Part shown: positions 44,835-56,100 of the stretch, in pieces
Position numbering within the stretch: position 1 is the first letter of the stretch
How the letters are laid out: each line of letters starts with the position of its first letter
NCBI GenBank assembly: GCA_002813285.1
Contig: PHTZ01000001.1
Coordinates: 3,967,501-4,031,500, forward strand
Source of the DNA: Flavobacteriaceae bacterium MAR_2009_75
GTDB lineage: Bacteria > Bacteroidota > Bacteroidia > Flavobacteriales > Flavobacteriaceae
DNA: 64,000 nucleotides
Reading direction: 5' to 3'
The notes under the pieces: generated by a model
What the model was told of the DNA's origin: nothing
Seen by the model: only the letters and a program-made list of their open reading frames with translations
Database searches by the model: none
Translations under genes and position numbers: made by a program

Positions 44835-47800
44835 TTGAAAAAAGTAGTAGTTCTTTTAGGCATCCTTATTTTTATTTCCTGTAAAGAAGAAGTGAAAAAA
44901 ATGCAGCTGATTTCCGCTCAGGAATCAGGCATAACGTTTACCAATTCTATTAATGAGACCAAAGAGTTGCATTATTTCAGCTTTCCCTACATTTATATTG
45001 GGGCAGGGGTAGGGGTAGGTGACTTTGATAACGATGGCTTGACGGATATTTTTTTTGCCGGAAATACTGTCGAATCCAAGATTTATAGAAATAAAGGTAA
45101 TTTCAAGTTTGAAGATGTATCGGAAAAGGCGAGTATTGGAGGGGCTTATTGGGCAAACGGAGTATCCGTGGCAGATGTGAATCAAGACGGTCTACTAGAT
45201 ATTTATGTCAGTGTGGGTGGTTTTGCTCAGGCTGAACAACGAAAAAACAAACTTTTCATCAACCAAGGTAATTTTACTTTTCAAGATAAAGCAGAGGATT
45301 ATGGTGTTGCAGATTCAGGTCATTCCACCCAATCCGCTTTTTTTGATTATGATTTGGATGGTGATCTCGATTTGTATGTAATGACCCATGCCAATGAGTC
45401 TCCTAAGGAAATAGAGAAACTTTATACCAAAAGTGATGGCTCCGGACCTAGTACAGATAAGTTATACGAAAATCTAGGAATTGGGTCGAATGGGGATCCT
45501 GTTTTTAAGAACGTCTCCGAAAAGGCCGGAATACTGATTGAAGGCTATGGTTTAGGACTTGCGATTTCCGATATGAATGAAGATGGTTGGCCCGATATTT
45601 ATGTGGCCAATGATTTTGTGGCCAACGATTTTTTGTATATCAACAATCAAGATGGCACCTTTACCAATCGTCTACCCGAATATTTTGAGCAGAGCTCAAG
45701 AAACGGAATGGGGGTAGATGTATCCGATATCAATAACGATGCAATGCTTGATGTGCTGGTGATGGATATGCTTCCTGAAATCAATAAAAGGCAAAAGACA
45801 ATGACCGCCAATATGAACCATGAGCACTTTAAACAGACCTTGCGCGAAGGTTTTTCACCTCAGTTCATTCGAAATACGTTGCAATTAAATAGGGGCAAAG
45901 ACCGTGATGGTAATCCAACTTTTAGTGAAATCGGTAGATATTCCGGTTTGCATCAAACAGATTGGAGTTGGTCGCCCTTGATTGCGGATTTTGATAATGA
46001 TGGTTATAAGGATGTTTATATTACCAACGGATTTAGAAGAGATATAACCAACCACGATTTTACCGAATATTCAAGTCAGGTTGGTATTTTTAAAAGTGGT
46101 GGCCTTTCGGAAGAAAAACTAGTCAACCGCTTAAAAGAACTTGACAGTATTTTTTTGCCGAACTTTATGTTTGCCAATAAGGGCGGCTTACAATTTGATG
46201 ATGCCACAGCTACTTGGGGATTAAAACAACCCTCCTTGTCAAATGGATCAGCCTATGCCGATTTTGATAATGACGGCGATTTAGATTTGGTGGTAAACAA
46301 TATCAATGCCCCCGCCTTTTTATATAAGAATCATGCCGGTTTGGATCAAGAAAAACACTTTGTTACAATACGTCTGAAAGGCCCAAAAGGAAACAGTTAT
46401 GGATTTGGTACCAAACTCACCGCTTATCTACCTTCCAACGAAAAACTGTATCAAGAATACCATCCAGTGAAGGGCTATATGTCTTCCTCTTCCATGGATG
46501 TGCACTTTGGTGTGGGTTCCCACCAAAAAGTGGATTCCTTGAAGATTGTTTGGCCTGATGGAAATTCGGATATATTGAAAAATGTGGCCGTAGATTCTCT
46601 ATATCAAATTGATTATAGAAAATCAACAAGACCAAAAAAAGAACTATTCCCAGATAATATTAAACAACAATTCGACGAAATTACGGATACTGAAGTACTC
46701 GATTTTCTTCATCTTGAAAACGATAATAGCGATTTTAGGGGAGAACCTTTGTTGATGCATCTATACGATTTTAACGGCCCTGGACTGGCGACGGGAGATG
46801 TAAATGGTGATAGAAGAACTGATATATATGTAGGTGGGGCGCGCAATAGTAAGGGTACTATTTTTCTCCAAAATGAAAATGGAACTTTTGATTTTGTAAA
46901 GATTAAAGGCTCTGAGAAATATGAGGATTTGGGAGCTTTGTTTTTTGATGCCGATGGAGATAAAGACCTTGACCTTTACGTAGTTAGTGGCGGTAGTTCC
47001 GTGAAATATTTTGAAAAAGGTCATTACCAAGACCGTTTGTATATCAATAAGGGTGATGGCCAGTTTGAAGAAAAACCCGATGCCCTTCCGGAAATTAGAG
47101 CTAGTGGTTCCTGTGTGGTGGCTGCGGACTATGACGCTGACGGAGATCTAGATCTTTTTGTAGGGGGAATGATGGTTCCGGGTAATTTTCCTAATATGCC
47201 AAATAGCTACCTGCTAGAGAACGACAACGGAAGTTTTACCGATGTAACTGATATGAAGGCCGAAGGATTGAAGAAAGTGGGTATGATAAGTACAGCCTTG
47301 TGGAGCGATTATGACAATGATGGGGATCAAGATTTGATGGTTGCCGGAGAATGGATACCCATTACAATTTATAAGAACGAAAAAGGGCGATTGACAAAAG
47401 ATGAAAAAACTGGATTATCCAGCTTTAAAGGATTTTGGAACAGCATGATTGGGGGCGATTTCGACCAGGATGGCGATATAGACTATATCGCCGGTAACCT
47501 TGGAGAAAACACCGCTTTTAAAGTGAATGAAAATCAGCCCCTGAGGGTGTACGCCAAGGACTTCGATTCAAATTCAAGTATCGACCCCATTATTACCAGA
47601 TATATAGATGATAAAGAAGTTATGCTGGCCCCAAGAGGGGAATTGGCCAAGCAGTTAGTAGCTATTAAAAGAATATTTCCGACCTACGACAAATATGCGG
47701 AAGCTGGTATTGAAAGCCTATTGCAGGCCCTTGATACCACAGATATGAAGGTTCTAGAGGTTAATTACATCAGCTCTAGTTATATTGAAAATTTGGGAGG

Positions 47801-48344
47801 GGGAAAGCTGTCAATTAAACCCTTACCACAAGAGACACAGTTTTCTCCTCTGTTCGGATTGAACAAAGGGGATTTTAATGATGACGGTTTTCTTGATGTT
47901 ATTGGAGTGGGTAATTATTATCCTACTGAGGTTATTTCAGGATGGTATGACGCAGGAAAGGGAGTGGTTTTGGAATCTAATCGGCAAGGTGGTTTTGCCT
48001 CCATTTCCCATAACACTTCTGGATTTAAGGTTGAAAAAGATGCCAAAGCTTTGGTGAACCTAAGAAAAAACGATTCAACGATCTTGTGGGTAGCTTCCGT
48101 TAATTCTGGTAAGCTTAAACGATTCAATCAGCATACCACTTCCTCCATACTTGAATTCATGCCTAGGGAAACGAAGGCGAAAATATTTTATAGAAACGGA
48201 AATGTTTCCGTTGCGGAAAATTACTGGGGCGCCGGTTATCTTTCGCAATCCATTAATGCGATTCCTGTACACAAATCCATACTTAAAGTCGTTTTTTATG
48301 ACCCATTGGGTAACAATCGTGAAGTTGTGCTGGAAACTGAATAA
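44835..48344 (+). CDS. VCBS/FG-GAP repeat lipoprotein with ASPIC/UnbV domain
   Basis: A 1169-residue surface lipoprotein (LIFISC, Cys16). It has at least nine calcium-binding FG-GAP/VCBS-type repeats (for example DFDNDGLTDIFF at 63-74, DVNQDGLLDIYV, DYDLDGDLDLYV, DFDNDGDLDLVV), arranged as two propeller halves around an ASPIC/UnbV domain at about 520-580 (GFGTKLTAYLP ... VWPDGNSDIL). Proteins of this type often follow SusCD in marine Bacteroidota and probably bind glycan or protein at the surface; no catalysis is known. The start is a TTG at 44835, as no ATG is near. Confidence 0.88.
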   Translation: MKKVVVLLGILIFISCKEEVKKMQLISAQESGITFTNSINETKELHYFSFPYIYIGAGVGVGDFDNDGLTDIFFAGNTVESKIYRNKGNFKFEDVSEKASIGGAYWANGVSVADVNQDGLLDIYVSVGGFAQAEQRKNKLFINQGNFTFQDKAEDYGVADSGHSTQSAFFDYDLDGDLDLYVMTHANESPKEIEKLYTKSDGSGPSTDKLYENLGIGSNGDPVFKNVSEKAGILIEGYGLGLAISDMNEDGWPDIYVANDFVANDFLYINNQDGTFTNRLPEYFEQSSRNGMGVDVSDINNDAMLDVLVMDMLPEINKRQKTMTANMNHEHFKQTLREGFSPQFIRNTLQLNRGKDRDGNPTFSEIGRYSGLHQTDWSWSPLIADFDNDGYKDVYITNGFRRDITNHDFTEYSSQVGIFKSGGLSEEKLVNRLKELDSIFLPNFMFANKGGLQFDDATATWGLKQPSLSNGSAYADFDNDGDLDLVVNNINAPAFLYKNHAGLDQEKHFVTIRLKGPKGNSYGFGTKLTAYLPSNEKLYQEYHPVKGYMSSSSMDVHFGVGSHQKVDSLKIVWPDGNSDILKNVAVDSLYQIDYRKSTRPKKELFPDNIKQQFDEITDTEVLDFLHLENDNSDFRGEPLLMHLYDFNGPGLATGDVNGDRRTDIYVGGARNSKGTIFLQNENGTFDFVKIKGSEKYEDLGALFFDADGDKDLDLYVVSGGSSVKYFEKGHYQDRLYINKGDGQFEEKPDALPEIRASGSCVVAADYDADGDLDLFVGGMMVPGNFPNMPNSYLLENDNGSFTDVTDMKAEGLKKVGMISTALWSDYDNDGDQDLMVAGEWIPITIYKNEKGRLTKDEKTGLSSFKGFWNSMIGGDFDQDGDIDYIAGNLGENTAFKVNENQPLRVYAKDFDSNSSIDPIITRYIDDKEVMLAPRGELAKQLVAIKRIFPTYDKYAEAGIESLLQALDTTDMKVLEVNYISSSYIENLGGGKLSIKPLPQETQFSPLFGLNKGDFNDDGFLDVIGVGNYYPTEVISGWYDAGKGVVLESNRQGGFASISHNTSGFKVEKDAKALVNLRKNDSTILWVASVNSGKLKRFNQHTTSSILEFMPRETKAKIFYRNGNVSVAENYWGAGYLSQSINAIPVHKSILKVVFYDPLGNNREVVLETE

Positions 48345-48527
48345 TTAACGAGTCTATTATAACTAAAGAATACAGTTTTAACTAGGAGAAAGATATTTGT
48401 CGAACTAAACGTTACCTTAATTTTGTGTTTTCAATGATAGTCACATCCAACAGCGTCATATTTTCTAAAACTCAATATTTAAAATTAATCTTCATTTTCT
48501 CCGAAATTTTCTCTTCAGGAATAGGTT

Positions 48528-49580
48528 TTATTTCAGTACCGGTTTGTAAATACGGATCCAGTCGACTTTAAAGGTGTGGTCTTCTGCATTTTTCAGCTCA
48601 TTGTCGGTAGGGGTATAAGTATCCGATTGTTGACCTGAAGCAGGGCTCGATCGCCATGTTTGATCTTCGGTATTGATAATTATATCCATTTCTTTGCTAA
48701 GTCCGGTACGCGTATCACTAGAGGTGTCGCCCGGGTTGGTGGCGTTGGTGTAAAATTGGGGGTCGATCATATCTTTGCCTGATACGGTTCTTACCAATTC
48801 ACCGTCAATATAATATTCTAAATGCCAAGGATTTTTCCAATAGATCCCATATTGGTGGTAGGCTTTGTTCCATACGGTACCGTTAGAGTACCAAGATCCG
48901 GCATCTCTTGGTTGGTAATCCTGAAAAGGATCTCTTATAAACACATGGTGGCTGATATGTATTTTCTTTGAAAAGTACGAATGGCCTTTTTGGGCACTTT
49001 CCGAATAGTTGGCACCATAAGCCTCTACAATATCAATTTCTTGGGTGTCATCGGGGCTAAGCAACCAAACGTCCGAAGCCAGTGTGGAATTCATTATTTT
49101 GGCTCTTGCTTCAATATACACAGGGTAAAGAACCCTAGTTTTGGAAGTAATGCAACCCATGTTAATTTTATTGGAACCAGGTTTTCTTTTGGCCCACATT
49201 TGCAATTGACCATCGGCAACCAAGCTATGTCCACGTTTCCATTCAGTAAGGCCGGGACCCGCCCAGTTGTTATGGTAAAAATCATCCCATCTAGATAGGA
49301 ATTTTTCACCCTTATTTTCGGCTACCGCCTTGTATTCAAAATCGTCCGAAATCTCCTGAAATTCCCAGACCATATTCGTTCCGGCTTCGGCCGGAACAGC
49401 AAGGTCTTTCCAAGTAATATTTTGAGATTCGGCTTGCTCTTCTTCTTCAGCAACTTCCTCACTTTCGAAAGATGATGGTTTTTCAATTTCGGTATTGGTG
49501 GCTTCATCAAGCGTTGCACTTGTTCCGCAACCCATTAAACTAAATAAGAAAATGTATAAAAGTTTTGTTTTTATTCTCAT
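48528..49580 (-). CDS. GH16 beta-agarase lipoprotein, AgaB-like
   Basis: The 350-residue enzyme is very close in layout to the Zobellia outer-membrane agarase AgaB. It has a lipoprotein signal (SLMGC, Cys18), an acidic linker (residues 20-55), a GH16_16-type jelly roll with the catalytic EIDIVE at 181-186, the HISHHVFIRDPFQDYQP segment shared by beta-agarases, NAEDQ-like INTEDQTWRS, and the ending FKVDWIRIYKP. It cleaves beta-1,4 bonds of agarose at the cell surface. It is the last gene of the minus-strand SusCD operon, which ties that transporter pair to agar oligosaccharides. Confidence 0.92.
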   Translation of the reverse strand: MRIKTKLLYIFLFSLMGCGTSATLDEATNTEIEKPSSFESEEVAEEEEQAESQNITWKDLAVPAEAGTNMVWEFQEISDDFEYKAVAENKGEKFLSRWDDFYHNNWAGPGLTEWKRGHSLVADGQLQMWAKRKPGSNKINMGCITSKTRVLYPVYIEARAKIMNSTLASDVWLLSPDDTQEIDIVEAYGANYSESAQKGHSYFSKKIHISHHVFIRDPFQDYQPRDAGSWYSNGTVWNKAYHQYGIYWKNPWHLEYYIDGELVRTVSGKDMIDPQFYTNATNPGDTSSDTRTGLSKEMDIIINTEDQTWRSSPASGQQSDTYTPTDNELKNAEDHTFKVDWIRIYKPVLK

Positions 49581-49666
49581 ACCAAAAATTGATTACATGC
49601 TTACTACGATAAAAAAAGGGAGAACTAACTATTCTCCCCCTCTCAACTCAAAAATCCAATGAACTA

Positions 49667-51280
49667 CTATGGTCTTTCTTCTTTTACGATAATGGAGAAA
49701 TTATCATAATAGACGGTCATATCGGTGGTCTTCTCCGCATTCGGAAGTATTCTTAAATAGAATTGGGAAAGTGGAGTGGTACTTTGGTATTCCACCGTAT
49801 GTGTTTTCCATTCGCCTAGCGGATGCGCAAAATTATTCCAGAATTGAAAGCCCCAATTTTGTAGAAGAAAGAGTCCTGTACTGGCAGCTCCGTTAGCTCC
49901 TACGGCACCCGGTGCTATATACATATCGTAGGATACAATATAGGTTTTACCTTCTTCAAAAATGACAGGATTCGCGAACATTGCGGTAGCTTCTGCATTG
50001 TCTTGCCCAGCGGTGATTTGTAATTTTAAACTGTATTCGCCGCTAGCTGCTTGTTCGGTAGAATAGGAAACCGTTCCGGCATTGCTCCAATAAGCACCCC
50101 AACTATCAGCTCCGTTCTCAAGGCCCGCTATATCTGCAGGTATCAAATTCACCGAACTCATAATAACGGGAACATCCGTAAATGGCAGCGCTTCCCTGGT
50201 ATCCGCAGATTCTATACTTCCTCCGGAGTAGGATACGGTAATCATATCCGGTCTGTAAATTGGATCTACCAATTTTATATCTAACTTGGTGCCATCATTG
50301 GAATTTACGGTAACCGATGCAATTTCAAATTCAACGCCGTTCACTATTACGGTAAAAAACTCTTCTTGCCCTCCAAAAGGAGCGAACTCCCCATTGTATG
50401 ATACTTGAATGGTCTCATCTTCCAACTCCATAATTTCACCTGTAAGCTCAAATGGCTGTGATGAAGGAATGACACGTATGGGTGCGTTTACGGTGTAATT
50501 CGCAAAAGCACCCGGAATATTTTGCCCTGATCGTGATATGTTCACACTGGCCCTAAAACTGCCCAAACGATTAAAGGTTAAATTGGCAACGGAGTCTCCA
50601 CTGCTTGCAATCACTGGGTTTTCGGCTATTTCTTCATCTGGTGCAAACGCCCTGATAATGTTCCAAGTACGACCGGTAGGTTCCCCAATGGTGGATAGGT
50701 CGGTAAACTCCAAAGAATTTCCGGCCTCCACATAAATGGTATCATTTGCTTCATGGTTCATCGTTTGCCCTTGCTTACTCACCTTAATTGCGGGAACCAA
50801 TTTTGGATAAACTTTAACCATAAAAGTTGTGTCTATTACGTACACATCCCCTTTTTTTATGGCTGCCATTTCATAGTCTTCATCGTTTTTATTACCCTTA
50901 AAAACTACCATTTCGTTAAAGGTGTTTAGAAGCCTTACCTTTTTCGTGCCCGCAGACTGAAATAGCACATGAACGGTTTTTTCATGGGAGACAGGGGTTC
51001 TTGGTTCGATTATAAACCTTTCCAAAAGGGAGTCGTTACGGTCTATTGGTCCTTCTAAATAAGCGTCAGTCGCTTCAATGGTCCACGAATGTGAAACCGC
51101 CCCTTGTGAGAGATCGCTGAAAGACATATAATCATCAAGGTTGAGTTTTAATTCGTCTAATGTACCTTTACTGGTATAGAAGCCTACATCGGAGAGTTCA
51201 AACGGAGGCTCGTATTCATCGTCGCATGCCATGAACAACACCGAAAAAAGGGCTATTGAGAGTTTAATTATTTTTTTCAT
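49667..51280 (-). CDS. Surface glycan-binding lipoprotein with CBM-like C-terminus
   Basis: The 537-residue lipoprotein (LFMAC, Cys19) follows SusD in the operon, the usual position of SusE/F-like surface glycan-binding proteins. Predicted modules are two PKD/Ig-like domains (residues ~25-270), an Ig/TIG-like domain with VTVSYSGGSIESADTREALPF (~270-370) and a C-terminal beta-sandwich carbohydrate-binding-like module (YVSYDMYIAPGA ... VYYDNFSIIV, ~375-535). It is not catalytic. It should hold agar chains close to the AgaB-like enzyme encoded next. Confidence 0.75.
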   Translation of the reverse strand: MKKIIKLSIALFSVLFMACDDEYEPPFELSDVGFYTSKGTLDELKLNLDDYMSFSDLSQGAVSHSWTIEATDAYLEGPIDRNDSLLERFIIEPRTPVSHEKTVHVLFQSAGTKKVRLLNTFNEMVVFKGNKNDEDYEMAAIKKGDVYVIDTTFMVKVYPKLVPAIKVSKQGQTMNHEANDTIYVEAGNSLEFTDLSTIGEPTGRTWNIIRAFAPDEEIAENPVIASSGDSVANLTFNRLGSFRASVNISRSGQNIPGAFANYTVNAPIRVIPSSQPFELTGEIMELEDETIQVSYNGEFAPFGGQEEFFTVIVNGVEFEIASVTVNSNDGTKLDIKLVDPIYRPDMITVSYSGGSIESADTREALPFTDVPVIMSSVNLIPADIAGLENGADSWGAYWSNAGTVSYSTEQAASGEYSLKLQITAGQDNAEATAMFANPVIFEEGKTYIVSYDMYIAPGAVGANGAASTGLFLLQNWGFQFWNNFAHPLGEWKTHTVEYQSTTPLSQFYLRILPNAEKTTDMTVYYDNFSIIVKEERP

Positions 51281-51328
51281 CTTACAAATATTTTATACAT
51301 TTTTTTGAGGTCTACCATTTCTCTTTGG

Positions 51329-53095
51329 TTACTCGTTCAACTTTGGATTGGAAATTATTTCTGAATTGGGCACCGGCCAATACGCATGTAAGGATTCGTT
51401 GTAATTGGCGGCAGCTTCTTGAAACTCATCCCAGGCTGGGTCAATATCGGGATCTCCATCGGGAAGTTCTTTAAGTATAGAGGCCCATCTGGTTACCTCT
51501 TCTCCGTTTTCGTCTATTAATGTATAATGATCTGCACTATAATTTCTTTGGGCCAATTCCATAAATCTTTCGGCCTTAATGCCCCATCTTCTTAAATCAA
51601 TGTTCCTATTGCCGTCTCCTTCGCCAGAGAGTTCTAGAGGTAGTTCCGTAAACATAAGATGCTCCATGAGCATTTCGGCATTGTACGAAATATTATCATG
51701 GTCGTTGGCAGGGAACTCTCCGGTCCCCGCAAGGCCTAACAATTGTACCCCAGATCGTCTACGGACCCTGTTAATGTAAATCAAGGCTTCGTCAAGGTTG
51801 CCCAATTGTATTTGGCATTCGGCATATTGAAGATAGATCTCGGCAAGTCTTATGAGCCGTTCATTAACCCCGGAGCGCACTTTTCCCGGAGAAAGTTCTT
51901 CTTCAGAACGGGTAATGTCCCAATTGGTATGCTTGCGCCAAAAGGCGGTCATTCTCACATTGAAAATAGATCCTTGACCTGTTTCTTCCCTAAGATAGTA
52001 ACCCATGTCGATATCGTCTACCAAGGCAACGGACCAAGAAGTTCTAAGGCTGAAAGTTCTGAACCTTTCCGTACCATTTTCTTCTACAACTTTGTTTCTG
52101 GGATCTGAAAAATCCAAGGGGTCGTTGCGGTATTTTAGAATAAGCCAATTGGCGGGTATGGCACCGCGCCAGGCACCATCGCCACCGGTAAACTGCCTTA
52201 CGTAAGCAGTATTTGCAACATCTCTGCCATCCCAGGGGCCTAGTTCGTTTTTGTAGTCCAGGGAATAACCTACTTCTAAAATAGATTCCTCATTAAACTC
52301 GTCCATGGTAGTAAAATTGCTGCCTATATTTTCCGTTAGCGCATATCCAAAATCATCGATTACGCTCTTAAAATGGGTGGCCGCAGTTTCGTAATCACCT
52401 TCATAGAGGTAAGATTGCCCCATAACTGCTACCGCCGCACCAGCTGTAAATCGCCCTTTGTCTTGTCCTTCCCAAGAAATGGGCAGGTGTTCTGCGGCAA
52501 ATTTTAGGTCTTCGAGATAAAAGGTATTAACATCTTCTGGTGTGGCCAGAGGTTGGTAGAATTCACTTTCTTCTACGGGAACAAAGTCGTAAATGGGAAC
52601 GGATCCCCCATTAAAGGTATTGTACAGATTAAAATACAGGTACCCGCGCAAGAATCTGGCTTGGGCAAGAATAATGCGCCCCTCTTCCTTTTCTTCGTCA
52701 GTAGTATAGGTGTCCTGTAATTTGGTGGCAGCTTCAATTACCTGGTTGGTCCTGAAAATGGTGGTGTAATTGGCACTCCATTTGTCATTGGGCGCAGAAG
52801 AGGCCTCATTAAAGATCTGTAGGTAATACGGGTTGGTATTGGTTGGGCGCTGATATCCGCTAGACCAGGCTAAATCTGTTCTAGCAAGCTCTTCTACCAA
52901 TTTTATGTTATTTGCACTCGCAAACCCCTTATAAGCCGCGGTAAGGCCTTGATCCAAGTCTTTATTGTCTTCCCAGAACGTTTCGGTTGATATCTGGTTG
53001 GGATTAGTCTGTTCAAGAAAATCATCTTGGCAACCAATAAGGACCAACATGGGCACGACTAATAAAAGCAATCTTTTAAACCTAGTTGTTTCCAT
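51329..53095 (-). CDS. SusD-like substrate-binding lipoprotein 2
   Basis: The product is 588 residues from the ATG at 53095, chosen because it gives a standard lipoprotein signal (METTRFKRLLLLVVPMLVLIGC); the longer frame to 53140 adds a polar, non-signal stretch. SusD features are ARFLRGYLYFNLYNTFNGGSVPIY and the terminal WPVPNSEIISNPKLNE. It pairs with the SusC-like protein 57 bp upstream. Confidence 0.94.
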   Translation of the reverse strand: METTRFKRLLLLVVPMLVLIGCQDDFLEQTNPNQISTETFWEDNKDLDQGLTAAYKGFASANNIKLVEELARTDLAWSSGYQRPTNTNPYYLQIFNEASSAPNDKWSANYTTIFRTNQVIEAATKLQDTYTTDEEKEEGRIILAQARFLRGYLYFNLYNTFNGGSVPIYDFVPVEESEFYQPLATPEDVNTFYLEDLKFAAEHLPISWEGQDKGRFTAGAAVAVMGQSYLYEGDYETAATHFKSVIDDFGYALTENIGSNFTTMDEFNEESILEVGYSLDYKNELGPWDGRDVANTAYVRQFTGGDGAWRGAIPANWLILKYRNDPLDFSDPRNKVVEENGTERFRTFSLRTSWSVALVDDIDMGYYLREETGQGSIFNVRMTAFWRKHTNWDITRSEEELSPGKVRSGVNERLIRLAEIYLQYAECQIQLGNLDEALIYINRVRRRSGVQLLGLAGTGEFPANDHDNISYNAEMLMEHLMFTELPLELSGEGDGNRNIDLRRWGIKAERFMELAQRNYSADHYTLIDENGEEVTRWASILKELPDGDPDIDPAWDEFQEAAANYNESLHAYWPVPNSEIISNPKLNE

Positions 53096-53151
53096 AACTT
53101 TATATTTTATATAATTTTTATCGTAACTATTCATCTTCATTTCAAACGGTA

Positions 53152-56100
53152 TTAAAATTCAATTTGAAGTCCAGTTCGTATCTGGGAGCTTACGGGGTAG
53201 GTTCCTTTATCGATACCTCTTGTACTGAGTCCGTTATTTCCTACCTCCGGGTCATAGCCATCATATTTGGTTATGGTTACCGGGTTTTGTGCGGCTACAT
53301 AAACCCTGAATTTCGTAATTCCTAAAATCTCAGTGTAATCCCTAGGTACTGTATAGCCAAGCGAAATATTTCTTAACCTTACAAATGTTCCGTCTTCCAA
53401 CCAATAATCGGTTTGCCCTCTATAGTTGTTGTGGGTAGCATTTCTATAAACAGGTATATCCGATGTGCTATTTTGGGGCGTCCATTGGTAGACTAAATCT
53501 TGATGTGTACCATCTTTATAGGCCAAAGCTTTGTTACCGTTGATGATTTCTGAATTAAATGAACCATACCATTGCATGGAGAAGTCCAGGTCCTTCCAGT
53601 TGGCTGAAAAATTAAGGCCCATTTCAAAATCCGGTGTACCGCTACCCATGTATTGTCTATCATTAATGTCAATTGTACCATTGTTGTCAAAATCAACGTA
53701 CCTCAGGTCTCCAAGTTTAGCATCTGGAACCAATTGTTGGTATTCTGCCAATTCTTCTTCATTTTTAATGGTTCCGTTGGTTTCGATCAGGAAAAAAGCA
53801 CCGCCCTCATAGCCTTCTGCCAGGGCAGAGACTAAGTCTTGGTCGTTATCATGACCTGAAATGCTACTGTCATCAAAATAGATGATTTTGTTGCTTCCGC
53901 TCATTTTGGTAATCTCATTTCTGTTTCGGGTGTACGTAAAGCCGGTGTTCCAAGAAAATTTCCCGTTATGCTGGTAGTTCAATGCAAACTCTACTCCTTT
54001 GTTGATCATGTCCCCCACATTCAGGGTTACCTCGGCATCCTGTCCGCCACCAGCGGTAGGAGGTAGTAATACTGGAAAGAGCATGTCTTGCTTTTTGGTC
54101 TCGTACATATCACCGGAAAGGGTCAATTTGTTATTGAAAAAACCAAGGTCGAATCCGGCATTTAAGGAGACTGATGTTTCCCATTTTACACGGGGATTGG
54201 CAAAGCCTGTTTGTGTAGCCCCCAATACTAGGTTTTGGTTGCTGCCGGCACCTAAGACATAATCATTATCCAAGGTAATAGTTGGGGTATAGGTATAATC
54301 CGCGATACCTTGGTTGCCTGTGGTACCACGGCTACCTCTAAGTTTAAAGTTTGAAATTGTATTTTTTATCGGATTCCAGAAATTTTCATCGGATACGTTC
54401 CAACCTGCGGTAACAGATGGGAAAACGCCCCATGGTTCTTCTTTAAACCTACTGGAACCATCTCGTCTTACCGCCCCACTCAATAGGTATTTACCTTTAT
54501 AGTTGTATTGCAAGCGTGCAAGCATACCAATAAGCGTACTCTCGCGGTCTTGCGTCCATGGATTGTTTCCTGATCCTACATTGGGATCCGCCGTTGCCCC
54601 GTTCAACACCGTAATGTCATTGGAGGCCAAATCACTTTTCTCGGCGAAAAATTCAGAGTAATTATATCTTTCCGAAGAATAAACTCCAGTGAAATTAAAG
54701 TTATGGTCGCCAAAACTTTTCTGGTAGTTAAGTATGTTTTCCCAGGTGAATTTTTTGGCCAAACTACTTAGGTTTCTAATTCTTGATCTTTGGGAAGTAA
54801 CTTCAGAACCATCGTCCCGGTACGCAATAAATTTTGGGTTAATGGTGATTCTTGTACCGTTATCATAACTAGATGCCACCCTAGAGGTAATCTTTAAATT
54901 ATTGGTGAAGTTATAGGTGACGCTCAGGTTACCATCAAAATAGTTGTTTTCCTGATTGTCTTCCTGTAAAAACTGATATCCCAAAAAGGACAAGTTGTTG
55001 GCTCCCGTCCCATCTCCTGCATTGTCCAATTGTGAAGTATCTGGGTCAAGATAAGGTTGGTACGGGCTATAACCTATGGCGTTACCCAATAACCCCCATG
55101 GTGCGTGTTCCCGATCTTCCACTCTAAATGAGATTCCTGTAGCAATATTCCATTTCCCCTTTACAAATTGTGAATTGGCTCTCACATTGAAGCGGTCGTA
55201 ACCGGACTTTATAATAGCTCCTTCTTGGTTAAAATAGCTTCCTGTAAGGCTGTAGGTAAGTCCATCTCTACCACCGGAAACCGTAAGGCTATGATTTTGA
55301 ATGGGAGCCAGATCATTTTCGATTACTCCCATGAGGTCCGTATTGTTGGTTAAGAAGTGCGGACTTTGTTCAATAACCGTCCATGTATTACCATAACGCG
55401 TATCGCTAAGGGCCGCTCCCTGTATAAATTGCGCGTATAGACGATCCTCTACATTTAATAGGGGAGTACCAGAGGTTATGTGCTGCAGACCATAGTAACT
55501 GTCCACCGCAATTTTCATTTGTCCCTCTTTACCTTTTTTTGTGGTAATCAATATAACCCCTGCGGCACCTCTTGTACCATAAATGGCAGCGGAGGCTCCA
55601 TCCTTAAGAACATCAATGGTCTCAATTTCATTGATACTAAGTTTGGGGTCGCCGTCAAATGGTATACCATCAACAACGTACAAAGGTCTGTTAGCACCAT
55701 TGATGGAAGTAAGACCACGAATCATCACGTTGGCCTCTGCACCTGGTGCACCGGAGCTGGCTACTACGTTTACCCCTGCAATTTGTCCTTGTAAGGCCGT
55801 ACCAATATCGGCGGTGGAGGTTTTTAACAACTCTTCAGATTTAACTTGTGCTACTGCTCCCGTAAGCTCCTTTTTCTTTTGGGCTCCGTAACCTACCACT
55901 ACCACTTCTTCCAAAGCGGATACGTCTTCCTCCAATTTTACATTAATGGTCGTTTTTCCATTAATACTAACATCCTTGTTTTTGTAGCCGATAAAGCTAA
56001 AACTCAAAACCGCATTGGAGGCTGCGGTAATTTCATAATTGCCATCAAAGTCGGTAGCGGTACCGTTATTGGTACCTTTAATAAATACCGAAACTCCGGG

